Assembly (NCBI GenBank): GCA_039725955.1
Contig: CP091034.1
Coordinates: 2,418,001-2,482,000 of the forward strand
DNA length: 64,000 nucleotides
Direction: 5' to 3'
Origin: Sinorhizobium sp. B11
GTDB lineage: Bacteria; Pseudomonadota; Alphaproteobacteria; Rhizobiales; Rhizobiaceae
Under the pieces are notes generated by a model. That model ran no database searches and was not told the origin of the DNA. It was given only the letters and a program-made list of their open reading frames with translations. Numbering within the stretch: the first letter of the stretch is position 1; every line of letters begins with the position of its first letter. A program made the translations under genes and the position numbers. This document shows, piece by piece, positions 50,304 to 59,257 of this stretch.

Positions 50304-51977
50304 ATGGCTGACAACGACCGTTCACGGCATATTACCCAGGGCATTGCCCGTTCCCCCAATCGCGCGATGTATTATGCGCTGGGTTATGCGAAAGCCGATT
50401 TCGACAAGCCGATGATCGGCATCGCCAATGGGCACTCGACGATCACGCCGTGCAATGCCGGGCTCCAGCCGCTTGCCGATGCGGCGGTCGCCGCCATCAA
50501 GGCGGCCGGAGCCAATCCGCAGACCTTCGGCACGCCGACCATCTCGGATGGCATGGCCATGGGAACGGAGGGCATGAAATATTCCCTCGTCTCGCGCGAG
50601 GTTATCGCCGATTGCGTGGAGACCTCGGTGCAGGGCCAGTGGATGGACGGCGTTCTCGTGATCGGCGGGTGCGACAAGAACATGCCGGGCGGCATGATCG
50701 GCATTCTCCGCGCCAACGTCCCGGCCATCTATGTCTATGGCGGCACCATCAAGCCCGGTCGCTGGAAGGACCAGAGCCTTTCCATCGTCTCCGCTTTCGA
50801 GGCCGTCGGCGCTTACATCGCCGGGAGGATGAGCGCCGAGGATTTCGAGGGTATCGAGCGCAATGCCTGCCCGACAACGGGATCCTGCGGCGGCATGTAC
50901 ACCGCAAACACCATGAGTTCGTCCTTCGAGGCGCTCGGCATGTCGCTGCTCTACTCCTCCAACATGGCCAATCCCGATCAGGAGAAGATCGACAGCACGG
51001 TCGAGTCCGCGCGCGTCCTGGTGGACGCCGTAAGAGCCGGCATCCGGCCGCGTGACATCGTCACGCGCAAGTCGATTGAAAATGCCGTGGCGCTGATCAT
51101 GGCCACCGGAGGTTCGACGAATGCGGTGCTGCACTATCTCGCCATTGCCCATGCGGCCGAGGTGGAATGGACGCTGGAGGATTTCGAGCGGATACGCCGC
51201 AAGGTACCCGTCATCTGCGATCTCAAGCCATCCGGCCGCTACATGGCTGTCGATCTCCACACTGCCGGCGGCATTCCCCAGGTTCTGAAGCTGCTGCTCA
51301 ATGCCGGCCTCCTGCACGGCGACTGTCTGACGATCACCGGCAGGACGATAGCAGACGAACTCTCCACCGTGCCCGACGAGCCGTCTGCCGACCAGGAGGT
51401 GATCCGGTCGCTCGCAGCGCCACTCTATCGCGAGGGACATCTCGCCATCCTCACGGGCAATCTGGCGGAAGGTGGCGCGGTGGCCAAGATCAGCGGCCTC
51501 AAGAGCCCGGTCATGACAGGCCCGGCGCGCGTCTTCGACGACGAGCAATCCGCAATGGACGCTATTTTGTCGGACAGGATCAGGGCCGGCGATATCATGG
51601 TCCTGCGTTACCTCGGGCCGAAGGGCGGTCCGGGAATGCCGGAAATGCTTGCCCCGACATCGGCCATCGTCGGGCGTGGCCTTGGCGAAAGCGTCGGCCT
51701 CATCACCGATGGTCGCTTCTCCGGCGGCACATGGGGCATGGTGGTCGGGCATGTCACGCCCGAAGCCTTCGAGGGCGGAACGATCGCACTTGTCCACGAG
51801 GGCGACCAGATCACCATCGACGCCCATCGCCAGCTTCTGCAACTCGACGTCCCCGATGAAGAGATTGCGCGACGCCGAAGCCTCTGGGTCCAGCCTCAAC
51901 CGCGCTACAGGCGCGGCGTCCTCGCCAAGTTCGCGGCCCTGGTCCGACCAGCGAACGAGGGAGCCGTGACGGGCTGA
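50304..51977 (+). CDS. ilvD: dihydroxy-acid dehydratase (IlvD/Edd family)
   Basis: 557 residues, the usual IlvD length. Iron-sulfur cysteines occur in TPCNAGLQPL, VIGGCDKNMPGG and CPTTGSCGGMYTANTMSSSFEALG. The C-terminal end RYRRGVLAKFAALVRPANEGAVTG is typical. It dehydrates 2,3-dihydroxy-isovalerate and -methylvalerate in branched-chain amino acid synthesis. Rhizobia often carry several IlvD/Edd paralogues, so a sugar-acid dehydratase is an alternative. GGAGG ribosome site. Confidence 0.93.
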   Translation: MADNDRSRHITQGIARSPNRAMYYALGYAKADFDKPMIGIANGHSTITPCNAGLQPLADAAVAAIKAAGANPQTFGTPTISDGMAMGTEGMKYSLVSREVIADCVETSVQGQWMDGVLVIGGCDKNMPGGMIGILRANVPAIYVYGGTIKPGRWKDQSLSIVSAFEAVGAYIAGRMSAEDFEGIERNACPTTGSCGGMYTANTMSSSFEALGMSLLYSSNMANPDQEKIDSTVESARVLVDAVRAGIRPRDIVTRKSIENAVALIMATGGSTNAVLHYLAIAHAAEVEWTLEDFERIRRKVPVICDLKPSGRYMAVDLHTAGGIPQVLKLLLNAGLLHGDCLTITGRTIADELSTVPDEPSADQEVIRSLAAPLYREGHLAILTGNLAEGGAVAKISGLKSPVMTGPARVFDDEQSAMDAILSDRIRAGDIMVLRYLGPKGGPGMPEMLAPTSAIVGRGLGESVGLITDGRFSGGTWGMVVGHVTPEAFEGGTIALVHEGDQITIDAHRQLLQLDVPDEEIARRRSLWVQPQPRYRRGVLAKFAALVRPANEGAVTG

Positions 51978-52181
51978 GGCCCGCTTCGACCGTAAGGCAC
52001 CCGCCCGGCACGACCACCGACTGGTGGCGTTTGCTGATCCTCGCTCGCAATCTCGACGCCGTCGGTCATAAGGACCACGGCTCGATGAAGGTGGAGTGCA
52101 CCTGGACTTGCCCCTGCCCCTTGTTGACTCACCGACGGTTGAACAATAACTTGCTAATTCGGTCGTTAGGCTTGTCCTCAC

Positions 52182-53888
52182 ATGACGGATCAATCTCTTC
52201 AGCGTCGCCTTGCCGCCATCGTCGTTGCCGATGTGGTGGGATATTCGCGCCTGATGGAGGCAGATGAAGTCGCAACGCTGGAGAACCTCAGGGAACTCCG
52301 TTCCGGCACTATCGAGCCGGCTGTGATGCGCCACAAAGGCCGCATCTTCAAGGTCATGGGCGACGGCTTCCTGATCGAATTCGGCAGCGCGGTGGAAGCG
52401 GTCGCAGCTGCGCTGGAAATGCAGCTGGCCAACGCTGCCGTCGAGGCTTCCGGAGACCGGCGCCTGCTCTTGCGCATAGGCGTCAATCTCGGAGATGTCA
52501 TCGACGAGGGTTCGGACGTCCTCGGCGACGGGGTCAATGTCGCGGCGCGCCTCGAGAGACTGGCCGCCCCGGGAGGCATCTGCATCTCGTCCAGCGTTCA
52601 CGGCGAGATCCTCGGCAAGATCGACGACCGCTTCTTCGATGCAGGCGAACGCTACCTGAAGAACCTCACCCGCCCGGTCCACGTGTGGCATTGGCCGGAT
52701 GCGCTGCAGAGCATATTGCCGCTGCCGGAAAATCCCTCGATCGCCGTATTGCCGTTCACGAACATGAGTGGCGATGAAACGGACGCGCCTTTCGTCGACG
52801 GCTTGACCGAAGACCTGATCACCGACCTTTCCCGCACGGCCGGCCTGTTCGTCATCGCGCGCAATTCGGTCTACGGCTACAAGGGCAAGCCGGTCAACGT
52901 GAAGCTCGTCGCCCAGGAACTCGGCGTCCGCTACGTCCTGGAGGGGAGCGCCAGACGCGCAATGGGCCGTGTCCGCATCAATGCCCAGCTGGTCGACACG
53001 CTTGCCGGCGGCCACTTGTGGGCCGAGAGGTTCGACAGGACGGTGGAAGATGTTTTCGAGCTGCAGGATGAAGTCAACGCCAAGATCGTCGAAGCCCTCG
53101 TCGGCCGGCTGACCATCCCGCCGCAGCGCAATCGGCCGAAGAATTTTGAGGCCTACGACCTCTGTGTGCGCGCCCGCCTGCTGACCGAAGAGTCGCCGCA
53201 AACCGAGCGCGAGGCCCATATGCTGCTCCAGCGCGCGCTCAAGCTCGAGCCATCCTATGCCGAGGCGCTCGGCCTGCTCGCGTATAACCGCTGGCTGGCC
53301 TGGACTCATTTCGGCGAGCCCGAAGATCCCAACCGGGAGATGGCGACGACATCGGCGCAGAAGGCGGTCGACCTCGACCCCAACGATGCCGGCTGCCGTT
53401 ACGTCCTGGGGACCATCCTGGCTTACGAGCGGCGCTGGCAGGAATCGGAAGCCGCCTTCGCCAAGGCCCTGGAGCTGGACCCCAACCACGCCGACACCTG
53501 GGCCGCCATGTCGGACATTTCCGTGCTGGACGGCAGGATTGCCGACGGACTGGCGCAGATCGAAAAAGCCCTGCGGCTCAATCCCCGTCCGGCCTGCTGG
53601 TATCTTTGTCATCTTGGCCAGGCGCAATACGCCGCGCGTGACTACGAGGCGGCAGCCGCGACACTGCGCAGGGAAGACACCTATCGCACCAACTCACGCA
53701 AATTCCTGGCCGCCACGCTTGCGCAATTGGGCCACCATGACGAGGCGCTGCGAGAAGCAGAATTGTTCCTGATCGCCCACCCTCATTTCACGATCGCCCA
53801 TTGGCTCAACTCCCAGCCGCTGCGCGATGCATCCGTACGAGACCACTTTGTCGACGGCTTTAGGAAGGCAGGTCTGCCGGAGATGTGA
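52182..53888 (+). CDS. class III adenylate/guanylate cyclase with TolB-like and TPR regions
   Basis: 568 residues. The N-terminal cyclase domain holds AIVVADVVGYSRLMEAD (metal Asp), GRIFKVMGDGFLIEFGSA (substrate Lys and second metal Asp) and GDGVNVAARLERLA (transition-state Asn and Arg), so it looks catalytically intact. Next is a TolB-like IAVLPFTNMSGDETDAPFVDGLTEDLITDLSRT segment, then four or more TPR-like repeats (ALELDPNHADTWAAM...). Such CHD-TPR proteins are abundant in rhizobia. The ribosome site is weak. Confidence 0.95.
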   Translation: MTDQSLQRRLAAIVVADVVGYSRLMEADEVATLENLRELRSGTIEPAVMRHKGRIFKVMGDGFLIEFGSAVEAVAAALEMQLANAAVEASGDRRLLLRIGVNLGDVIDEGSDVLGDGVNVAARLERLAAPGGICISSSVHGEILGKIDDRFFDAGERYLKNLTRPVHVWHWPDALQSILPLPENPSIAVLPFTNMSGDETDAPFVDGLTEDLITDLSRTAGLFVIARNSVYGYKGKPVNVKLVAQELGVRYVLEGSARRAMGRVRINAQLVDTLAGGHLWAERFDRTVEDVFELQDEVNAKIVEALVGRLTIPPQRNRPKNFEAYDLCVRARLLTEESPQTEREAHMLLQRALKLEPSYAEALGLLAYNRWLAWTHFGEPEDPNREMATTSAQKAVDLDPNDAGCRYVLGTILAYERRWQESEAAFAKALELDPNHADTWAAMSDISVLDGRIADGLAQIEKALRLNPRPACWYLCHLGQAQYAARDYEAAAATLRREDTYRTNSRKFLAATLAQLGHHDEALREAELFLIAHPHFTIAHWLNSQPLRDASVRDHFVDGFRKAGLPEM

Positions 53889-54043
53889 CAGGGGGTGGGA
53901 TGAGGCCGACACGTTCGAGGACTCGATCAGCGGAAGCGCTGCGCGAGTACGGAGGTCTGGATCGCAGTGCCAAGCCCTGTGAGATCATGTTCTCTGTTTC
54001 TGACGTGGTTTGCGAGTTCTGGATTTTGGGCTATGTCTGCTAG

Positions 54044-54352
54044 ATGTCCGACGCCACATTGATTGACGGGTTCATCGCATGGGGAGCGAGGCTTGCAGCA
54101 GCAACTCGGCCCTCAACCTTGAGCATCCATGTTGAAGTTTGCACTCCCACGCCGAATCCCGCCGCCAAAATCGACATTGAAAACAGCGAACTTTTGGCGC
54201 GCATTACAATGTGGTCCGACGGGAATTTCCATGCGGAGGCAATCGACGCGGCAACCTCATCGACGGTCGTGTCACGTCACGGACACGCAATGGCGAGCGC
54301 CGCCTTCGGCGAAGAGTTCAATGATATCTTGAAATTGTTCGCGATCTATTGA
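54044..54352 (+). CDS. TriTu-type immunity protein (tentative)
   Basis: 102 residues. LLARITMWSDGNFHAEAIDAATSSTVVSRHGHA resembles the TriTu immunity family (W-x-D-G-x4-E-A-I-D-x2-T-x3-V). These are cognate inhibitors in polymorphic toxin systems. No toxin gene is present nearby. Base composition is lower in GC than the neighbours. Tentative, from memory of the family signature. Confidence 0.55.
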   Translation: MSDATLIDGFIAWGARLAAATRPSTLSIHVEVCTPTPNPAAKIDIENSELLARITMWSDGNFHAEAIDAATSSTVVSRHGHAMASAAFGEEFNDILKLFAIY

Positions 54353-54432
54353 ATGACCGTTAGCGGGTTCACGGCCCAATCAACTGCCAGATCAAGCCTT
54401 GCAACGCAGGCATCGGAAGAGCGAAGAGCATT

Positions 54433-54858
54433 ATGTCCGAGAACGACATCAACGCGCCGTCGTTCGAGTTCGATCGCTCGAATATGTTTGAGCCGCTTTT
54501 GCGGGCTGACCCGTCGTTTCATGGAAAGTGGCAGACGTTCCAGGAGGAATATCGATCTGACGACGAGTTGCCACTTTACTTGGCACTGTCAGAGCTTGCC
54601 CGACATCTGATTGGGGATTTGGAAACCGGTAATACGCATCGATTTGACGCGGTCTTTAATGTTGTCGAACGCTGGCACATCGAGGGCGATCCGTATGTTA
54701 AAGAGGCGGCTACAGTAGGTCTCCTCGAAGATTTGCAGAATGGACATCTGCATCGCAAAACTCTCCCTGACGATTTTCTTCCATGGCTGCAGCCGGAAAC
54801 TCTCGTATGGTGGACTAAGGTCCATGGTTTCTGGGACAAAGGAAGGCCGATAATTTAA
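54433..54858 (+). CDS. DUF7674-like immunity-type protein (tentative)
   Basis: 141 residues, acidic and helical, cytosolic. LPLYLALSELARHLIGDLETGNTHRFDAVFNVVERWHIEGDPYVKEAATVGLLEDLQN is reminiscent of DUF7674 and other immunity-type proteins from toxin loci. It follows the TriTu-like gene by 80 bp in the same direction and is similarly AT-richer. No toxin visible. A 7-bp stem-loop lies just after the stop (54866-54885). Confidence 0.55.
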   Translation: MSENDINAPSFEFDRSNMFEPLLRADPSFHGKWQTFQEEYRSDDELPLYLALSELARHLIGDLETGNTHRFDAVFNVVERWHIEGDPYVKEAATVGLLEDLQNGHLHRKTLPDDFLPWLQPETLVWWTKVHGFWDKGRPII

Positions 54859-55313
54859 GCCATTCCTCGGAAGTTGGGTTCCGAGAAGATAGGTTTCAGA
54901 TTAACCGAGGCGTTGATTTGGAGGCCTCTGGTGACCCGTCGCCGGTTGGACTTGGCTGATTTTGAGTGAAGCACCGTCCAGCCGCTGCTGGCGAACAAGC
55001 CACGCGGCGTCCCTCGTGTAGATGATCGCAGGGTTCGGAATCCTGTGGCGGTTCCGGCTCGCAGTGGGCGGACGTACCCCAGCGACCTCTCATATTTGGG
55101 GTCAGGTTAGAACGCCGCCTACTCAGACCCGAAGTCCCCTTCTGGCAGCCTGAATCCCGGAAGCTGTCCGTCTCCTTTCGGCCCCCTAAGCGGTCATTCC
55201 CGAACCCAACGACACCGGCCAGGAAACTGCCACCTGCCATTACATAGCTGCCTTGCATCATCGGAAGTATCCGTTTGCCCAAGAAGAGATCATAAGACGC
55301 GTAGCTGATGTAA
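54859..55313. other. non-coding stretch of 455 bp
   Basis: It begins with the stem-loop CTCGGAA-GTTGGG-TTCCGAG (54866-54885, no T tract). A degenerate partial copy of the 60-bp dispersed repeat may lie at 55140-55171 (TTCTGGC...CCTGAAT...GCTGTCCG). A minus-strand frame here has unnatural composition and I do not accept it. Confidence 0.4.
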
Positions 55314-55556
55314 ATGAAAGTCTCCAAGATGGATTGGATCCCCGTAGTCCTCGTTATGTTCAAGGTTCTCGCGTTGGGAACGGCCATGTTCTTCGCCATC
55401 AAGTGGCATTACGACCGAGGAGAAAAGGGCGAGAGGCGAGCGTTACTGCGCACGGGCGGCACGATGGTCGCAATGTTTGCGCTGGCGCTACTGGGCACGG
55501 GGCTCGTCGCCTTCGCCCTTGGCGGGATGCTCGGCCTGGACTTGAGCCTGCCATGA
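55314..55556 (+). CDS. small membrane protein
   Basis: 80 residues with two hydrophobic spans (IPVVLVMFKVLALGTAMFFAI and TMVAMFALALLGTGLVAFALGGMLG) separated by a charged loop KWHYDRGEKGERRALLRT. An internal ATG at 55329 is an alternative start. No family recognised. Confidence 0.55.
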   Translation: MKVSKMDWIPVVLVMFKVLALGTAMFFAIKWHYDRGEKGERRALLRTGGTMVAMFALALLGTGLVAFALGGMLGLDLSLP

Positions 55557-55741
55557 TCGCCTCGACAGAGAGCCAGATCGACGTGCTGACGCGGTGGAAT
55601 TATCCGCGGCGGACAAACGGCTGAAACCTGCTTTCGCCCAAACCGGCCGTTGGCTTTGAAATAGCCGAGCTACCATCGAGTTGTGTGATAAGTTGTGGCC
55701 TATCGACTTCGTGAGCGATGTCCTGCGCGAGGAGCTTGGCT

Positions 55742-57577
55742 GTGGCCGATGCACGAGAACTGGAGCGCCTCCTCTCGGACGCCAGGGCCGAGATCGAGGT
55801 CTTGCGGCAGAGCGAGGCGAAGTTTCGTGCGGCGTTTGAAACCATGATCGAAGCCTGCTGCGTCTTCGACATGATCTATGACGAGTTTGGCAGGCCTGTC
55901 GATTGGAGGATCGTAGAGGCCAATGCCGGGTACGAACAGCAGAGCGGATTGAAGGATGTTGCAGGCAGGTTGGCCAGTGAATTCATGCCTGGAACGGAGC
56001 CATACTGGATTGAAATGTTCGGCAGGGTGGTTGAGACCGGAGTAGCCGAGCAGATTGAAAAGTGGCACCAGCCCACCGGACGATGGGTTCACAGCTCTAC
56101 CGCACGCGTCGGCGGCTCCGGAAGCCGGCGCCTGGTCAGCGTCTTCTATGACATCACCGAACGCAAACGCGCCGAGATCGCCCTGCGTGAAAGCGAAAAC
56201 AGGTTTCAGCAGTTTGCCAATGCGTCCTCATCCGGCCTTTGGATCAGAGACGCAGAAACCTTGAGAATGGAGTTCGTCAGCCCCTCCATCTCGACGATCT
56301 ACGGCATCGAACCGGACGCGCTCCTCGGCGACATCAAATACTGGGCCGCGATGGTCCTGCCCGAGGATCGGGAGACCGCAGGCCATCACATAGCGCAGGC
56401 CCGTCATGGTGACCCTGCGATTCACGAGTTCCGCATTCGGCGAGACGACGGTTCATTCCGCTGGATCAGGGACACGGATTTCCCCCTCTTTGACGAGAAC
56501 GGCAATGTGCAGCGCGTTGGCGGCATCGCGGAAGATGTCACCGAAACAAAGATGGCCGTGGAGCACCAGGGCGTCCTGCTGCATGAACTGCAGCATAGGG
56601 TGCGCAACATCATGGCGGTGATCCGCTCCATGGCCGTCAGGTCTGCGGATGGGGCTGCGGATGTGGAAGACTACAAGACGTCCCTTGCTGGACGTCTTCT
56701 GGCCCTGGCTCGGGTCCAGACCCTCCTCACGCGCCAGGCCAATGCGGGCGGATGGATGCGTGACATCCTCGAAAGCGAAATCGGGGCACAAGCGCACTCC
56801 GAAAATCAGTATGAACTGACAGGCCCCGACATCATGCTATCCCCCAAGGCCGTGGAAGTTCTAACCCTGGCCTTCCATGAACTATCGACCAACGCCCTGA
56901 AATACGGCGCGCTCTCGGTCAGCAGGGGAAAGGTGACTGTCACCTGGACCCTTTTCGAAAAGCGGGAAAAAACCTGGATCGCAATCGACTGGGTGGAAGA
57001 AGGCGCGCCATCGCGTGCCCCGCCGACCCGCCGTGGTTTCGGCTCGGAGCTCATCGAGGCCAGGATTCCTTACGAACTGCGGGGCACTGGAAAGACGACG
57101 ATCGAGCCCGAGGGCGCCAGATGTCATATCGAGTTTCCGCTTCGCGAAGCTGAGAGCATTCTGGAAACCGATGCGCCCGTACCGACGCGGCTATATGGAG
57201 GAACTGTCGATATGACCGGAGCACCTGACCTGAGCGGCAAGACGATCCTCGTCGTGGAAGACGACTATTACGTTGCGTCGGACACTGCCGCTGCTCTGCG
57301 CGGCGCGGGCGCGGTCGTTCTTGGACCCTCCCCCACAGCGGAGGACGTAGCACATGTGCTCGAACATGAGACCCCGACCTCGGTCGTTCTCGACCTGAAT
57401 CTCGGCGGTGGGGGCCCGAAGTTCGAAATCGCGCATCGATTGCTGGAGCGCGGCATACCGTTCATCTTTCTCACGGGATACGATCCGGACGTGATCCCCG
57501 ATGACCTCGCCAATATCAAGCGCCTGCAAAAACCGATTGCGCTGCGTGAAGTCGTGGAGGCCGTCAGCAGGCTCTGA
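55742..57577 (+). CDS. PAS-PAS HWE histidine kinase with C-terminal receiver
   Basis: 611 residues from a GTG behind GAGGAG (an ATG at 55718 is also possible). There are two PAS/PAC modules (KFRAAFETMIEACCVFDMIYD... and FQQFANASSSGLWIRDAETL...RDDGSFRWIRDTDFPLFDENG). The HWE kinase core is LLHELQHRVRNIMAVIRSMAVRS (phospho-His), with FHELSTNALKYGALS and RRGFGSELIE as N and G boxes. The receiver is TILVVEDDYYVASDTAAALR...VVLDLNLGGG, with the phospho-acceptor Asp. An in-cis hybrid of this kind is typical of rhizobial stress or light-sensing HWE kinases. Confidence 0.93.
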   Translation: MADARELERLLSDARAEIEVLRQSEAKFRAAFETMIEACCVFDMIYDEFGRPVDWRIVEANAGYEQQSGLKDVAGRLASEFMPGTEPYWIEMFGRVVETGVAEQIEKWHQPTGRWVHSSTARVGGSGSRRLVSVFYDITERKRAEIALRESENRFQQFANASSSGLWIRDAETLRMEFVSPSISTIYGIEPDALLGDIKYWAAMVLPEDRETAGHHIAQARHGDPAIHEFRIRRDDGSFRWIRDTDFPLFDENGNVQRVGGIAEDVTETKMAVEHQGVLLHELQHRVRNIMAVIRSMAVRSADGAADVEDYKTSLAGRLLALARVQTLLTRQANAGGWMRDILESEIGAQAHSENQYELTGPDIMLSPKAVEVLTLAFHELSTNALKYGALSVSRGKVTVTWTLFEKREKTWIAIDWVEEGAPSRAPPTRRGFGSELIEARIPYELRGTGKTTIEPEGARCHIEFPLREAESILETDAPVPTRLYGGTVDMTGAPDLSGKTILVVEDDYYVASDTAAALRGAGAVVLGPSPTAEDVAHVLEHETPTSVVLDLNLGGGGPKFEIAHRLLERGIPFIFLTGYDPDVIPDDLANIKRLQKPIALREVVEAVSRL

Positions 57578-57590
57578 GCCCCAATGCGGA

Positions 57591-57650
57591 TGACCGCAAC
57601 AGGCGCAAGGCGGCCAACCCTGAATCTCGGCTGTCGGCCCGATGCCGACC
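57591..57650 (+). repeat. dispersed intergenic repeat, copy A
   Basis: TGACCGCAACAGGCGCAAGG and onward to GCCGACC matches copies at 60281, 62844 and 63512. The shared core is GCGCAA(A/G)GCGGCCAACCC, then TCGGCTGTCGG. Confidence 0.65.
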
Positions 57651-57749
57651 TCAGGTGAGCCTCTCAGAGTTCGCTTTTTCGATTTGCCTTCGTGGAAGCA
57701 CCCATCGTATGGATTTCCTGTTGCAGCATCGAATTGATACGGAATCCAT

Positions 57750-58196
57750 ATGGACACCCCGCCGATCATAGTCGACTACGCTCAGGTAATCCAAACCTCG
57801 CTTGCCCCGGTATTCCTGCTCGCTGGTACAGCGGCGTTTGTCGGAATCTACGTCACCCGTCTAGGGCGCGTGTCAGACAGGCTGAACGAGGCAACGGACA
57901 CTCACCTCCCACGAGAGAACCGGTTGCATCAGCTCGTCTATCTGCGAAGCCGGACCTTGATCCTCGAGGCCGCGGTCATACTTGGCGTTGTCGCCGGCAT
58001 TTGTACCTGTTGCGCAATCCTCAACCTTCTTTCGGGCGCGCTGGCAATCCGGCTCCGGCCAGAAAATCTGGTGTGGTTCTTTGGTGGCGCGATCGTTTCC
58101 CTGATGTCTTCGTTGGCAGCCTTTCTGTTCGAACTCATCCTGTCGGGCCACAGCATGCTGCGACAGATCAGGATGGATCGAAATCGGGGTAGCTGA
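57750..58196 (+). CDS. DUF2721 membrane protein
   Basis: 148 residues, three membrane spans. It opens VIQTSLAPVFLLAGTAAFVGIYVTRLGRVSDRLNEA, the DUF2721 signature (Q-T-x-L-x-P-V-F-L-L, R-x-x-R-V-x-D-R), followed by LILEAAVILGVVAGICTCCAILNLLS and WFFGGAIVSLMSSLAAFLFELILSG. Function unknown. Confidence 0.9.
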   Translation: MDTPPIIVDYAQVIQTSLAPVFLLAGTAAFVGIYVTRLGRVSDRLNEATDTHLPRENRLHQLVYLRSRTLILEAAVILGVVAGICTCCAILNLLSGALAIRLRPENLVWFFGGAIVSLMSSLAAFLFELILSGHSMLRQIRMDRNRGS

Positions 58197-58214
58197 GGCA
58201 TTCCGCAAGGACGC

Positions 58215-58355
58215 ATGCCGATCAAGGAAGTCGTTCGCCTGCTGTCGGATGTCGCGCAGCAAGCAGATGTCGTGGGCCTGGGCATCACGGAGTTCCTGCC
58301 GTGGGACATGGACATCGTCCGGGATATGTTGCGTGAGCTTCCCATTTTGGGAGAC
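58215..58355 (+). pseudogene. remnant of an arginase/agmatinase-family gene
   Basis: 47 codons read KEVVRLLSDVAQQADVVGLG-ITEFLPWDMDIVRDMLRELPIL, which looks like the C-terminal end of a ureohydrolase (G-L-x-I-T-E-x-x-P-W-D). The metal-binding N-terminal part is absent. The frame then runs on through the 3' end of an AraC gene on the other strand, so this is a gene fragment, not a functional enzyme. Confidence 0.5.
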
Positions 58356-58382
58356 GGTGGCCAGGTGCTCCGCTGCCGCAGA

Positions 58383-59183
58383 TCAGCTCGCGAAGTAGCG
58401 CGTCGGCGTTGTGCCCAATGCCTTCTTGAACATGACGATAAAGGCGGTAACGGATTCATAGCCCAGGTCGCTCGACACCCTCTGGACCGTCGCGCCGCTG
58501 GCCAGTTCGCGCAACGCGATGACGAGGTGCAGTTGCCGCCGCCATCGGCCGAAGGTCAGTCCCGTTTCCTGGACCATCAGCCGCTTCAGGGATCGCTCGC
58601 TCATGGCGACATGTGCCGCCCAATCGACCAGGGTGCGACGGTCGCTGGGGTCCGCCATCAGGGCAGCAGTGATCGCGGCGATCTTGGGATGGCTGGACGC
58701 CGGCAAGTCCAGCCCCTGTATCGGCATTTGCGCGAGTTCATCCAGCAGGACCCGCACCATGCGGCCGACATGATCGTCCGGAGCAGAATTGACCGGTACA
58801 TCCGCCAGCCGGAGGATCATCTCGCGCAGCATCGGCGACACGGACAGAGTGCAGCACTCCCGCGGCAGCCTGGCCGCTTCGGGCTGAACGAACAGATAGG
58901 ACAGGCGTGCGTTGGACGTGACCTGGTTGCTGTGGGGCACGCCGCCGGGTATCCAGATTCCGCAATCTGGCGGGACAATCCAGATGCCATTCTCCGTCCT
59001 GCATGTGACGGCCCCGTGCAGGGCCAGGATGAGCTGCCCTTCCCTGTGCTGGTGCTGGGGCACTTCAGCCTCATAGTCGCTGAAGTCGAGGCGGACGGCG
59101 ATGGCCGGGCGATTTGACCAGTCGGGATCGAAATCGTCGTAGCAGGAAGGCAGTTTTGCGGATTGGCCCGATTTCGAGATCAT
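58383..59183 (-). CDS. AraC-family regulator with cupin N-domain
   Basis: 266 residues. The N-terminal cupin-like domain is VPQHQHREGQLILALHGAVTCRTENGIWIVPPDCGIWIPGGVPHSN. The C-terminal HTH pair is TLVDWAAHVAMSERSLKRLMVQETGLTFGRWRRQLHLVIALRELASGATVQRVSSDLGYESVTAFIVMFKKALGTTPTRYFAS. It resembles the group that controls nearby NAD(P)-binding or efflux genes. Divergent from the NmrA-family gene 74 bp away. Confidence 0.92.
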   Translation of the reverse strand: MISKSGQSAKLPSCYDDFDPDWSNRPAIAVRLDFSDYEAEVPQHQHREGQLILALHGAVTCRTENGIWIVPPDCGIWIPGGVPHSNQVTSNARLSYLFVQPEAARLPRECCTLSVSPMLREMILRLADVPVNSAPDDHVGRMVRVLLDELAQMPIQGLDLPASSHPKIAAITAALMADPSDRRTLVDWAAHVAMSERSLKRLMVQETGLTFGRWRRQLHLVIALRELASGATVQRVSSDLGYESVTAFIVMFKKALGTTPTRYFAS

Positions 59184-59257
59184 TTGGCATTATCTCCAAA
59201 TTCGCACAGGCAGCAATAGTCTACACCTCGGTGATCAACAACCGAAAGGAGACTGTC

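Noticed and set aside
50322..53627. 1101-codon open frame on the minus strand
   Set aside because: It is antisense to ilvD and the cyclase, whose own frames have clear families; long antisense frames are common in GC-rich DNA, and this one shows no domain.
54896..55402. 168-codon minus-strand frame
   Set aside because: Composition changes abruptly along it, no ribosome site, and it overlaps a more credible small membrane protein.
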